A DNA stretch of 64,000 bases from Marsupella aquatica (Eukaryota > Marchantiophyta), in assembly GCA_973895155.1 (NCBI GenBank), contig OZ316897.1, positions 1,736,001 to 1,800,000 on the forward strand. The letters are read 5' to 3'. How positions within the stretch are numbered: position 1 is the first letter of the stretch; every line of letters begins with the position of its first letter. Shown here piece by piece: positions 11,542-20,825 of the stretch. The position numbers and the translations under genes were made by a program. A model generated the notes under the pieces. It saw only the letters and a program-made list of their open reading frames with translations. It did not search any database and was not told the origin of the DNA.

Positions 11542-13019
11542 CAAGTGGTGGACCTTGCTACCCAGCGCCCTCACCAATCCCAGCACTTGCGCCTAAGTGC
11601 CCTTGGTGTCCGAACGCCTCCACGGAATACCTTGAGCAAGCATCCAAGTGCCTCTAGCACCACCAGCGGCCACTCCCATACGAAGCCGCACTTGCTCACA
11701 TACACAACCGCTACTCAACGGTCCTCACTGTCTGCACAAACAACTGAGCACCTCGGTAAGTAACCCCTCCGGATCTAGAACTCGCCAAGTCTAGAATCCT
11801 AACTCAAGCTCAACAGACGTTGGTAAATAGGTCAGCAATAGGTCCTCCCGACGCCATAAGCCGGAACCAGAACCCACGCCCATTGTCCGTCCAGGACAGC
11901 TCCTTCCTTGGGCGCGGCCCGGGTTCCCCCTTGTACCTATCCATCACCAACTGACCACCCTGACCCCAGGACATGCTCATGGCCCAAATAGCGTAGCTTG
12001 TCCTAAAGCTTGTCCTAAGCTTGTCTCAACACGCCGGGACCAGAATGGCCCCGACTCTAACATCGACTCCCGGTTTGCCCCACTGATGGTCTAGGGACCG
12101 AGAGCCCTTGGGACTCAGCCTCCATACCTACTTGGCCTTGCCTCCCCCAATGCAAGCTCCCTTGGGAGGCTGAACGCGGCTTGGCTGCTATTCGGTAGGA
12201 TTTGGCAAACGGATGAGCTAACACCCACAAACCACAAGAACCCATGGCACCCCCAGACCCAGCTGAGCTTAGGAAGGCGTAGCCCTCCTCAAGAGCTTTC
12301 CAACGCACCTAAGAAGTCCTCCAATGGACTTCCCGTTGGGAAGATATCGCCATTTTTGTTTGGCGGTTTCCCTTAGTGTCGCGACCGTCGCGGCTCACGA
12401 CTTTGGCTCGCCCTTAGCCCCCAAGGAGACACCACTCCCCTCATATATGCTTCTGGGGACCTGCCACCCCCGGACCAACTTTGGTCCCGAAACATTTGGC
12501 CCCCAACCCGGATCCCATCGCGCATAATGGGCGCGCCACCAACTGGCAACACCCATAACTTTCTTGATAGGCATCCGCAAGCGGAGTGCCTTAGCCCGTT
12601 GTGACCGGGCCGGCCCAGTGCTCATGCCTAGGCCCTCAGGTCTGATCACCGCTCAAGGCCCCTGACCGGCCCAACCCGGATCGGGCCACAACTCGCGCCC
12701 CAAGCGTCCGTTGCCAATGGCATCAACTCCATTGGCCTTGGGCCCAAGAGGAGCTCACTCCCAAGCCCTCAGAACTCAAAGCCCATCTGATGGTCCGGAT
12801 GGCCACCCTTGAGCCCGGCCCATTTCCCCTTGACCCAACCAGCCATAGGCTAGTCCAAGTCCTTAGTGTGTCCCAGCTTGGCCCCTTGCCTCGCCAGTGC
12901 CACGTCTCATTGCCCACAAGTCTCCCCATGCTAAGCCCTCCCCGGATGGCCTATCCGGGCCTGGACCATAAGGGAGCTCGGCATCGGAGTCAGCGACGCC
13001 GGAGCTAAGTGTTAAGGTA
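11542..13019 (-). repeat. 5' LTR, family B copy 1 (GC-rich)
   Basis: About 1.48 kb of GC-rich non-coding DNA between the primer-binding site and the Harbinger transposon. Its identity as an LTR is supported by adjacency to the PBS and by a colinear second copy at 51289-52370 on the other strand. The outer end is set by loss of similarity just beyond the shared (minus) ACACTTAGCTCCGGCG / ACCACTTACCTCTGGCG words. I could not find clean TG..CA termini, so both borders are approximate. Confidence 0.7.
12442..12449 (-). promoter_or_regulatory. Candidate LTR TATA element
   Basis: CATATATG within a block (AGAAGCATATATGAGGGGA on the minus strand) that is unchanged in the otherwise divergent copy at 51826-51844. 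Conservation of this word between decayed copies suggests a promoter core of the LTR. No transcript start is visible. Confidence 0.45.
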
Positions 13020-13098
13020 GTCGAGTTCCGCGACTGGTTCCTCTCACATCCATAATTATTAGTAGGAGGCTGCCACAATAAATTTAAATACACTAGTT

Positions 13099-14712
13099 TT
13101 AGTGTTCTGAGCGAATTAACGCATTGTATCCGATACTCGATGATTGGAGGCATCCTCCTGGATGTCTATGGAAATGTAATGCATGCATCATGCCAGTTGA
13201 TTGCAATCCGAGTCTACGCCGTGCTGCAGCTACACTACTATGATTGTTCCAAAAATGAAGCAAGTTCGGTGCATCATTATTAGAATCATTTTGTTCCTCC
13301 ACTTCTAACTCCCCATCTTCATCTGTCCACAAATCATTTCTGCTAATAACAAAATTGTGTAATTTTGCACACATTAGTATCCAACGTACGAGCCACACAC
13401 AATCTTTGTTCTCCTTCAGTTGAATCCGCATTTCCCTCAACGAATGCCAACGTGACTTCAGTACCCCAATGCAATGCTCATTTGTTACCCTGGCAGTCGC
13501 AACACACATGTTGAATTCCTCCTTCTCCTGGCTGCTCTCAGACCGTTGGTAGGAGCAAACCAAATGCTCCATTATCTGGTATCCGCTGTCTCCAAGCAAG
13601 TACTGAGTTCTTCCAAAAAGGTGTCCATCATTTTGTTTGCGGTAGAGTGTTGATCTCTTATAACAAGTGAGATCTGAACAAGACCCGGGCATACCTGCAT
13701 GATGCAAGCAGAGTGCAGTCAGTGATCATCACATGAAGGTCTTTTCACATCCAACTTCATGATATTGCAATATGGCAAAATCATGTCATCGTGACATCAT
13801 AGCGAAGAACATGCTTCATTATTATCCTTCTTGATAGTTTGGTAGTCAAACACGGCGACATCACAGAAGAAAGGAGAAGGACATGCTTACCAGTGTACAT
13901 GTATAGGATCTTGCGTCTGTGATCACAAACAACTTGGGCATTTAGCGAGTACCTTGACTTCCTGTCAAAATAATATTCTCCACCAGTTTTGGGTCTTTGA
14001 GACAAAGGGATTAACGTTCCATCTAACAGCCCAACGCAGCCAGGAATCCTCTTTTGATAAACTCATCTGAAATCCTTTGACGCTCTGCTCTCTTAGGCCA
14101 TTTCAAGTATTGCTTCAGGGCACACTCTAAAGCGGTCACTGAGCGAGTTGTGAAATTACAAAGTGTCCCATTACTTACTCCCCATGTAGGAATGAGACGG
14201 GAAAGGCATGCACCATTACCATCATGACCTAGCCGATCAAGAGCCACTGCAAGCTGCCAAGCAACAGGTGCATGTGGATTGTTTGATTTGCTTTGGAAAA
14301 TGGGGTGCTCCTCAATGAGGTCAACAAGTGCATAGAACGATTCCCTGTCCATTCGAGTCATTTGCCGAAACTCACGAGGAAGCATACAGTCAAAAAATTG
14401 GGTTACATATTCTTTTGACTTGTTGAAGAAGATTCTATCATTCAAAAATCTAGTGTTGTCCATGACAGCATACAATTCAAACAACTCTTTAGGATTCCCC
14501 TCCAATTCTAACATGTCCCCACAATCATCAAATTCATTAGAGGAGTCCAGGTCTATATTTGAATCTGAATCAGTGAGCTGTACATTGTTGCTGCTCATAC
14601 AATCAGCACTTGAGTAAATTCCGTCATCATCAGAGCTTTCAAGTGCAATGTTCAGGTTCAGTGTTTCCCTCACAGCAGTGAGAGCCTTTTGACGTTCCGA
14701 TATTCGAGGCAT
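13099..14712 (-). pseudogene. PIF/Harbinger transposase, one frameshift
   Basis: Minus strand, start MPRISERQK at 14712. The first exon carries an acidic N-terminus and the Harbinger helix-turn-helix-like region, then a frame break near 14042. One missing base in a C run turns a GFPGCVGLLDGT-type motif into an early stop at 14023. In the shifted frame the first catalytic Asp (LLDGTLIPL, 14021-14023) and the SQRPKTGGEYYFDRKSRYSLNAQ block follow. A 196-nt GT-AG intron (13890-13695) interrupts the codon after MYT; joining gives the family's TGMPGS..D motif. Exon 2 (13694-13099) holds the second Asp (LLGDSGY) and the Glu (NEHCIGVLKSRW). All three DDE residues are present, so the copy is young. 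DDE transposases of this group cut and paste at 3-bp targets with a Myb-like partner. Confidence 0.85.
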
Positions 14713-14902
14713 GATGGCACTGAACAGAATTACAACATCATCAGGAACCAAAACAAGTGTGGAGACCAATCACAATATTGCTAAAAGGGTTGTGCATCCA
14801 TAATCTTCTTTGGTCAGAATTGTGCTCAAATAAAATCATCAGAAACCATGGCCATTGCCTATTGAAAGATTGGATTACAATACAGAACCAAAATTGTTTG
14901 GC

Positions 14903-15550
14903 TCACTCATCATCACTATCTAGATTATGGAATTTCAAAGTCCTCACTAAATCATCTAATACTTCTGTGATCTGCTTGGCTGTTTTTTTCCCCTTCTGTG
15001 ATGACGTGCTGGCTTTCCTGGGGGAGACAGCAAATAGTCGATGTGCAGGATAGTGAGGAGAAGGGGGAATAGATTGAAGCACTGTGTCCACAAAGGACAT
15101 GTGCAAGACCTTCACCGCATATTCATTTCCAGATAGAGTGATTTCCACTCGATGCAATTTTTGGGTGACACCAAGGACAGTGCGTGTCTGCTCCAACTCA
15201 CTTAACAGTGCAAGGGCATGTGGAGTGGAATCCAACATGGTGGAGGCTACTCCCCATATCTGTGCACGCATAGGGGTAACTGGCGCATGTATTGCATCGC
15301 AAAGAACTACATGGAATCAAAAGGTAGGCTTTCCAGGGAGATTGTGGTTACATTTGGGCCCAAACTCAAGGGACTTCAAGCACAGTCGCCCGGATGTGAA
15401 CCTGTGAGGACACGCGGAATATAAAAATTTCCTAGGATGGGGATTTGGGGCCTCAAAGTTCACTAGCCATGCCAGAGCAGGAGAGAAATTTCTACACTCT
15501 CCAGCTGATCTACTTTCATCCACTTCAGCGAGAGACGTCCACCCAACCAT
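14903..15550 (-). pseudogene. Possible second Harbinger ORF (unrecognised)
   Basis: Two minus-strand frames, 15550-15317 (77 codons) and 15271-14903 (122 codons, ending in FHNLDSDDE and a stop), lie directly upstream of the transposase on the same strand. The second ends in a Ser/Lys-rich tail followed by an amphipathic helix. Harbinger elements usually encode a Myb/SANT-like partner protein here, but I see no Trp-spaced Myb helices. Position is the only support. Could also be host or random sequence. Confidence 0.3.
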
Positions 15551-16187
15551 GGTCGCTTCTGCAATTCATTCCGGGATGAGGCACTATGTCATACACAATA
15601 TGTAGAACCTCGTGGCACTTTCATGAAACTAAATCACAAACTTGTCCATCTTGGATCATGGGTGAATGCTGAGAGTACGTACCTAGCTAAGTTTGCACTG
15701 ATCATTTGATGTTGAACTCGTCCCGGTATGCGATCTTGATTTCTCTACAAAACCACCACCAAAATTCAGGGAGCACAGTCATAGCATGCGAGGGAGAGTA
15801 GTAATTACTTGATTCATGTTATGCACCAAAGAATTGAAGGTCTACCGCTATGGTGAACTTACATGATACCTGAGGGCCTGGGGAGACCATCATTCGGGAC
15901 CTTGTGGGGAGACTTCGTTTCTCGTAATGGATGACGGGGACAATTCTGAAGGTGTGGCTTTTGGTGCGTCGCGTTCAAACTGTACTGCGACAAAAGAGGT
16001 GTACAGTATTGGCACCCACGTTAAGGGACATGTGTTAAAGTTAAGTGTTAATGGTACTGCCCGCGGCCAACACTTACGGGAGCCAATTTGGGTCTCCCGT
16101 AATAGTTACGGCCAGACCCGTAACTACTTCATTACGGGTGGATGTTAACCCGCTACGGGCCAGCTTTGAGACGCCCTATTAGAGACT
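15551..16187. other. Spacer between Harbinger remnant and inverted-repeat arm
   Basis: No gene seen. The part at 15990-16165 is GC-richer, with repeated TTAC/GTAA words (CCCGTAATAGTTACGGCC, ACCCGTAACTACTTCATTACGGGT) that form short imperfect palindromes. The outer end of the Harbinger element should lie in this interval, but no matching terminal inverted repeat to the 13.0-13.1 kb side could be found by eye. Confidence 0.35.
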
Positions 16188-16633
16188 TAACTTAATTCAA
16201 CATTCTTATCCCCTCTTGTATAGTGTGCCTTTTTCACTTGCATCTGTTTGTGGAAGTGTTTGTTTAAATTTCTTGGACTCCATGGATCGAGGCAATCTTT
16301 TGACAGTAGCTTACATTCTATTTAAATTTCTTGGACTCCATGGAGAGTTCCCGGGTATTGTCCCGGTTTTGAAAATAAATAAATAAATAATTCTTGGACT
16401 CCATGGAGGCAATCGTTTGACAGTAGCTGACACATTTTGACCCGCTTTGCAAAGTCCAGCCCCAGTCTAGTTTTAGTCCATTTATGAGGGGTTGGTTATT
16501 CAGTGCAAGATCACCTGAGCTCAAACTCTTGCCACTAAATTCTTCCTCAGTTCATAGTTGTATTCCACGCCTTCCAGATGGGTAACAAATGCATTCATGC
16601 CTAGCTCATAATTGTGCCTAACTTTGCAACCTT
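16188..16633 (+). repeat. Left arm of ~450-bp inverted repeat
   Basis: Matches the reverse complement of 24250-24711 over its whole length at roughly 88-90 percent identity. Similarity starts sharply at ATTAGAGACTTAACT and fades after the (A/G)TAATTGTGYCTAACTTTG words. The arm itself contains three copies of TTCTTGGACTCCATGG with GGCAATC(T/G)TTTGACAGTAGCT nearby. No coding potential. The flanks beyond the outer ends are unrelated. Confidence 0.85.
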
Positions 16634-17121
16634 TATGGGAGCCTGAGCACTTTGCTTATGTAATCATGCATTTTTTTAAACCATACTTATATTTCAGATG
16701 TAAGATACAAGGGGGTTGAAACCAAAATGTTCTATCTAATTATAAAAAACTGGAGATAATCATTTCAGATGTAAACTACAATAGTTATACTTACTGCTCA
16801 AGCCTTAGAATAAAGAAAAATGGCGAACCATTTGTTCTTATTTTTAAATTTAGCTCTAATCAATGGAGATGATACACTAATATAACCAATTTAAAAAACA
16901 TTTGGCTGATAAAGTGCTCAAGGAAGAATCGAAGTTATAAATTGTGGCGCGTTTCCCAACACCTCTAACCCCAAGAACCATCCGCCACCGGCTATAAACC
17001 CCTACTTATGGTCGGCTTATGGTTTGGCTACCATTCGGCTTGGAAACGCGATCTACTCTCGATCCACACTATGCTGGACCGATTCTTTCACTGGGCTTGC
17101 GAATTGTGCATTGCTGTGACA
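16634..17121. other. AT-rich spacer inside the inverted repeat
   Basis: No gene or repeat recognised; AT-rich to about 16930, then more balanced sequence that grades into the LTR-like region. Confidence 0.3.
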
Positions 17122-17790
17122 CCTAATTCTTAATTGACTTCGTCGGGTATGTTTGTATTTCGCCCCTGGAATGTACCTCTACGGCTTAATCTCTTAAGCC
17201 GGCTGAAGGTTTTTCTCAGACCGACTCAACCCACACTCTAACCAACAAAACACTCTCAATCCTCACTTTTCTCTCAGAGTTTGGTTTGGTAGTCTCCAAT
17301 CAAGACAATGCGATCGTATAGCTTCACAGTATCGCTCTAGCTGACTCAAATCGATCAAGTGACAAGTATCACAACACACAACGCCAGGATTGCAAGAATC
17401 TACAAACTAGGCAACAAGGCCAACTCAATTCAAACAATTGCACATAAATGGAAATTTGTGGTTTACTGATAATCCGCGGTCTAGATTTAGCCGAGAGCTG
17501 TATGCTAGCAATACTGATTTTACACTAGAGTCTTGACTAAGAAAAAGCCCCCCAAGCCATGTTGCCCAGGTTTTTATCCTTGCAGCGCATTCAGGGGAAA
17601 AGGCGGAAATCCTAACCACAACTCACGGCCTTCCACCGCAATAATCCAACTAAAAAACTATCACCTAAAAAACTTGACTAGCCCATAACCTTGTGGGAAC
17701 TGAGCATCTAATACTACCTAAGCCGACAGGGCGCTACTTGCCCTGTCCCATCCTACTACCACGTCCTCCTTCCAACTGATGACTGACCCT
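17122..17790. mobile_element. LTR-type sequence, family A copy 2
   Basis: Shares ordered patches with 1-620, including GGTATGTTT..CGCC..GGAATG at 17148 and CAGGTTTTTATCCTTGCAG near 17568. On the minus strand the latter supplies a GATAAAAAC word that could serve as a TATA element. It follows, on the minus strand, the stop codon of the 17800-18204 ORF, the position expected for a 3' LTR. Borders are not resolved. Confidence 0.45.
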
Positions 17791-17799
17791 CCTTAATTG

Positions 17800-18204
17800 T
17801 CAGATGATCGGGGGTAAGCCCGAATCATCCGACTCTACGCCTTCTCCTGCCATCGGCTCCGGCTTGATCCCTTCGGCTTCCTCGACTTTGGGTTCTGGTT
17901 TGTCGGCCCCGACATCGGCTGCAGCATTGGCATCCTCCTGGGAAATGGCTTGGATAGCGTTGGCCTTCAGTTCCTCAATCCAAGCCCGCTCTCCAATACG
18001 TTTTGTATCGATCTTCCACGGCTTCACATTCTGGTAGTCCATGGTGGCTGTACCGGTGTCTGAACCTGTTACCGCAGCTCCAAGTTCATCGGCATTACTT
18101 ATCTCTACCACGGATGCCTTTGTAGCAATAGTCCCACAAATGTGGGCGGCCATACTCTCGACCTCTTCTGGCATGGCTTTAAGAGGTTGTGACGCCAATG
18201 ACAT
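17800..18204 (-). CDS. Small acidic ORF of a retroelement, unassigned
   Basis: 134 codons on the minus strand, start at the ATG at 18204, stop at 17800. The N-terminal half carries a hydrophobic/polar mix, then a Trp-containing segment (KPWKIDTKRIGERAWIEELK) and an acidic, Pro-rich tail ending in SDDSGLPPII. No known domain recognised. It sits between LTR-like sequences inside the inverted-repeat block, so it is probably a gag or accessory ORF of a non-autonomous element. It shows no internal stop, unlike the neighbouring long ORF. Confidence 0.35.
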   Translation of the reverse strand: MSLASQPLKAMPEEVESMAAHICGTIATKASVVEISNADELGAAVTGSDTGTATMDYQNVKPWKIDTKRIGERAWIEELKANAIQAISQEDANAAADVGADKPEPKVEEAEGIKPEPMAGEGVESDDSGLPPII

Positions 18205-18524
18205 GGTCCTTATTCTGTAATCTGATTAAGTAGGTTGCTGTATGCAAGGAGTAACTATTGATATTGCATAACAATTAGCAAGATGGCAAGAATAAGGGCA
18301 AATCATGGCGTTAAGAGTAGGGAAATAAAAGCTATGTCGCGGGTGGTCGGCGACCATATCTTTTTCAATATGTCACCAAATCCGGATTTGTAAAGAGCAT
18401 TGGAAAGATCTGGTCAAGGCAAGTAAAATCAATATAAAACACTCGAGAAACGAAGGTGTATTAAGGAAGATACAGCCTGATTAGTATGATGGGTTAACTT
18501 GTGGCCGGAATTAACGGATTCGGC

Positions 18525-18870
18525 TTCAGTTTCGGGTTAACCCAAGCTCGGCCACGGCTTAGCTTAGGTAAGCACGGCTTCAGCTTAGCTCAGGTAAGCA
18601 CGGCTTCAGCTTAGCTGAGGTCAGCACAGCTTCAGCTTAGGCTTAACCCGGGTTCGGATTAGATTGATCCCGGGTTAGACTGAACTTGGGTTAGCCTAAA
18701 CTTGGGCTTGGGTTAGCATAGGCAAGCTCGGGTTCGGGCTCAGCTTAGCCTAGGTTAGCGGATAGTGGGTAGCGGCCTAACCCGAGACCACGGGTTAGCT
18801 TTACTCGGGTTAGATAGGATAGCTAGGTTAGCCAAACTCGGGTTAGCTATGTAACTCGGGTTAGCACAGC
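18525..18870. repeat. Degenerate short tandem repeats (GGTTAGC / CGGCTTCAGCTTAGC words)
   Basis: The interval is built from variants of two words: CACGGCTTCAGCTTAGCT..GGTAAG, repeated three times near 18560-18620, and (C)TCGGGTTAGC, repeated many times to 18870. Unit lengths are irregular, so this is a decayed minisatellite. It lies within the LTR-like region of the inverted-repeat block. No coding frame. Confidence 0.75.
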
Positions 18871-19189
18871 AGTGAGTACCCTCTCTCGGTTGCAGGGGTA
18901 TAACTCTTTGTGTATTTGACCAAATTGGCTATAATTGACCTCGTTGGAAAGAGGAGCTCAAGCCGCTTCCAACGTTGCTATCCACGCAGCAAATGGTTGA
19001 ATAGAGAAATCGGGAGAGGAGGCGCAAGCTCGTGAAAACCATGGAGGAGGGCCAAATCCGAAGTACATAGCCAATTCAAGATAAAAATAAAGTTGCGAGT
19101 TAGGGTTCAATAGTTAGAGATAGTGGCGGCTCTATTAGGGCTGGGATGGGGCTCCGGCAGCATAGTATCCACCCATTTGGGCTCTGTAT

Positions 19190-20295
19190 GAGAGTATATA
19201 GAGCAGCCCCCCGGTAGAGGCAGGGGGGACTTCAGTTGTGTGATCTCACGTAGACTGAGCAACAGGGAGGAGCTCTGTGCGAGGAAGGTTGGGCTTGGAA
19301 GTTGTGTGTTGGGGAGAGCTTGGCTGTGCTATTACTCAGGGAGTAATCAGCCACGCTTCACAGCAACAGTTGGCCAGGTTTGCAAGCTAGATTGTGGCTC
19401 TTTCTAGTAGGCAACACAACTGGGTTCTTTTCCCCGATATAGAGCCTTGGTGAAGGTGATGTGTTGGTGATTGTAAACTGTGGGGAGGATTTCAATGTGA
19501 TTTGCGGTGAGCACATTAGGGAGGCTGAGATACTGATTGAGGGGCAGCAGGAGGAGCATTTATAGTTTGGTCTGGCAAGGCTACGTGATCCATGGGGAGT
19601 CCCGGCCTTTGTCTGGTAGAGAGCACTAAGGGATTTATGGCCAGAGCTGAGCTTGCAGGGCAAGCATGAGGCCGAGCCTCATTATAGTCTGGGGTAGATT
19701 GCCGTTAGGCCTGGTACCACCTTTGAAGTCAAGTCAACTGTGCATGCGTACTTGACATTCTGAAATGGAGGTGTGAGATCTGTACGTGCCCCCAAGAATG
19801 AAGTGTAGTGAAGGAGGTTGAGTTTAGGATTGAGTTTGCAAGGCAAGTACGAGATTGGTTCGAGTCCAATCTGCCGTCGCAATCTGGAGTGAGCCGGGCT
19901 CAGGTTCAGGATTGAGCTTGCATGGCAAGCACGGGGCTTGCGGGGCAAGCGCGTTGCAATTTGGAGGAGACAGCCTTTGGGCCTAGTGTTCGGATCAAGT
20001 ATTCTCAGTGAACTATTGTGCACATCTTTGAATCTAATTGAGTTTTCCTCTTAGGCCTCATTTCTCTCATGGATGTGTGTGTGTGTGAGGCAATTTGAGT
20101 GTATGATGGGACTAGCAGCGCCACTGAGAGGTGTACCGGGTGCATTGAAGTGGGTTGGGTGAGGGCTGTCACAACTCTGATTGCTGAGAGTGGAATGGCA
20201 GAGTGGTGGGGCAATGGCTTAGAAGTCCCTAAGCCGGGAATCAGTCAGGAGTCACTGGTTTATGGGTACATTCCGGCGGCGAAATAGAAATATAC
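19190..20295 (+). mobile_element. LTR-type sequence with TATA box, family A copy 3
   Basis: Contains GAGTATATAGAG at 19192-19203, a strong plant TATA context, followed by a pyrimidine-start region suited to transcription initiation near 19225. The far end (20256-20290, minus-strand reading) matches the GGTATRTTT..CGCCGCCGGAATG motif of copies 1 and 2. Orientation is therefore opposite to copy 2. Internal AAGCACG/GCAAGC words are repeated near 19835-19955. ORFs here (for example 19682-20023 minus) show no domains. LTR assignment is inference. Confidence 0.45.
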
Positions 20296-20825
20296 CTATG
20301 ACAGTAAGCATACATATAGACATATGCGCACCGTAGCGCTAGGCCCTGTGTGTACGGGCCCAATATGAAGACCCCTTCTCACCAGAACTATCATGAGCAC
20401 AGGATCTGATTCCTAACCTTGGTTCCTAGGGATTGAGCTTGGGTGATGTGTGATAGAGTCTTGCTATGATAGTCTGGTGTTAAGGGCATAAACTGGTGTT
20501 TACCGGCCTTCATAGCATCCCTTCGTGATCCTCAGGTACAAGGAGATGGTTTTGGCACCCAATAGTGACGGTTTTGGTGTTGAGACCCATGTCAATCGCG
20601 TGACAGAGGTACCCCAGAAGTACCTGCTGGCCCCATGAATGTTTTGGCCAGATCCGCAACCAACTGCATTGCCTTACCCCCAGTTACTCTTGACAATATA
20701 GATGTTGGCTTCGGCACCTCAGTATTCCTGGCGACCACGCCACTAGCGGGAGACCATCCAGTTGGTGATCCGTGCCCGGCTTTGGCATACTTTCACAACT
20801 TCTCTGTTTGATTATCCGCACGCCT
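20296..20825. other. Spacer between LTR-like sequence and the long retroelement ORF
   Basis: No gene recognised. It is the stretch downstream (minus strand) of the coiled-coil ORF, where an intact element would carry protease and polymerase genes; no reverse transcriptase, RNase H or integrase motif can be seen in any frame. Confidence 0.4.

Larger units (their letters stand above)
9700..13019 (-). mobile_element. Truncated Ty3-type LTR retrotransposon (LTR, PBS, gag)
   Basis: Minus-strand order: GC-rich LTR (about 13019 to 11542), primer-binding site (11541-11530), acidic gag N-terminus, gag core, CCHC knuckle, then a short unassigned coding stretch that ends where the LINE fragment begins near 9700. 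Protease, reverse transcriptase, integrase and the second LTR are absent from the adjacent sequence. The gag frame is broken by one shift and at least two stops, so the element is dead. A related LTR lies at 51.3-52.4 kb. Assignment to Ty3 rather than Ty1 rests on the gag type and is tentative. Confidence 0.75.

Noticed and set aside
19854-19870. Perfect tRNA T-arm (ATTGG TTCGAGT CCAAT)
   Set aside because: No matching acceptor stem, anticodon arm or D-arm upstream within tRNA distance, so not a tRNA gene; at most a tRNA-derived fragment or chance.
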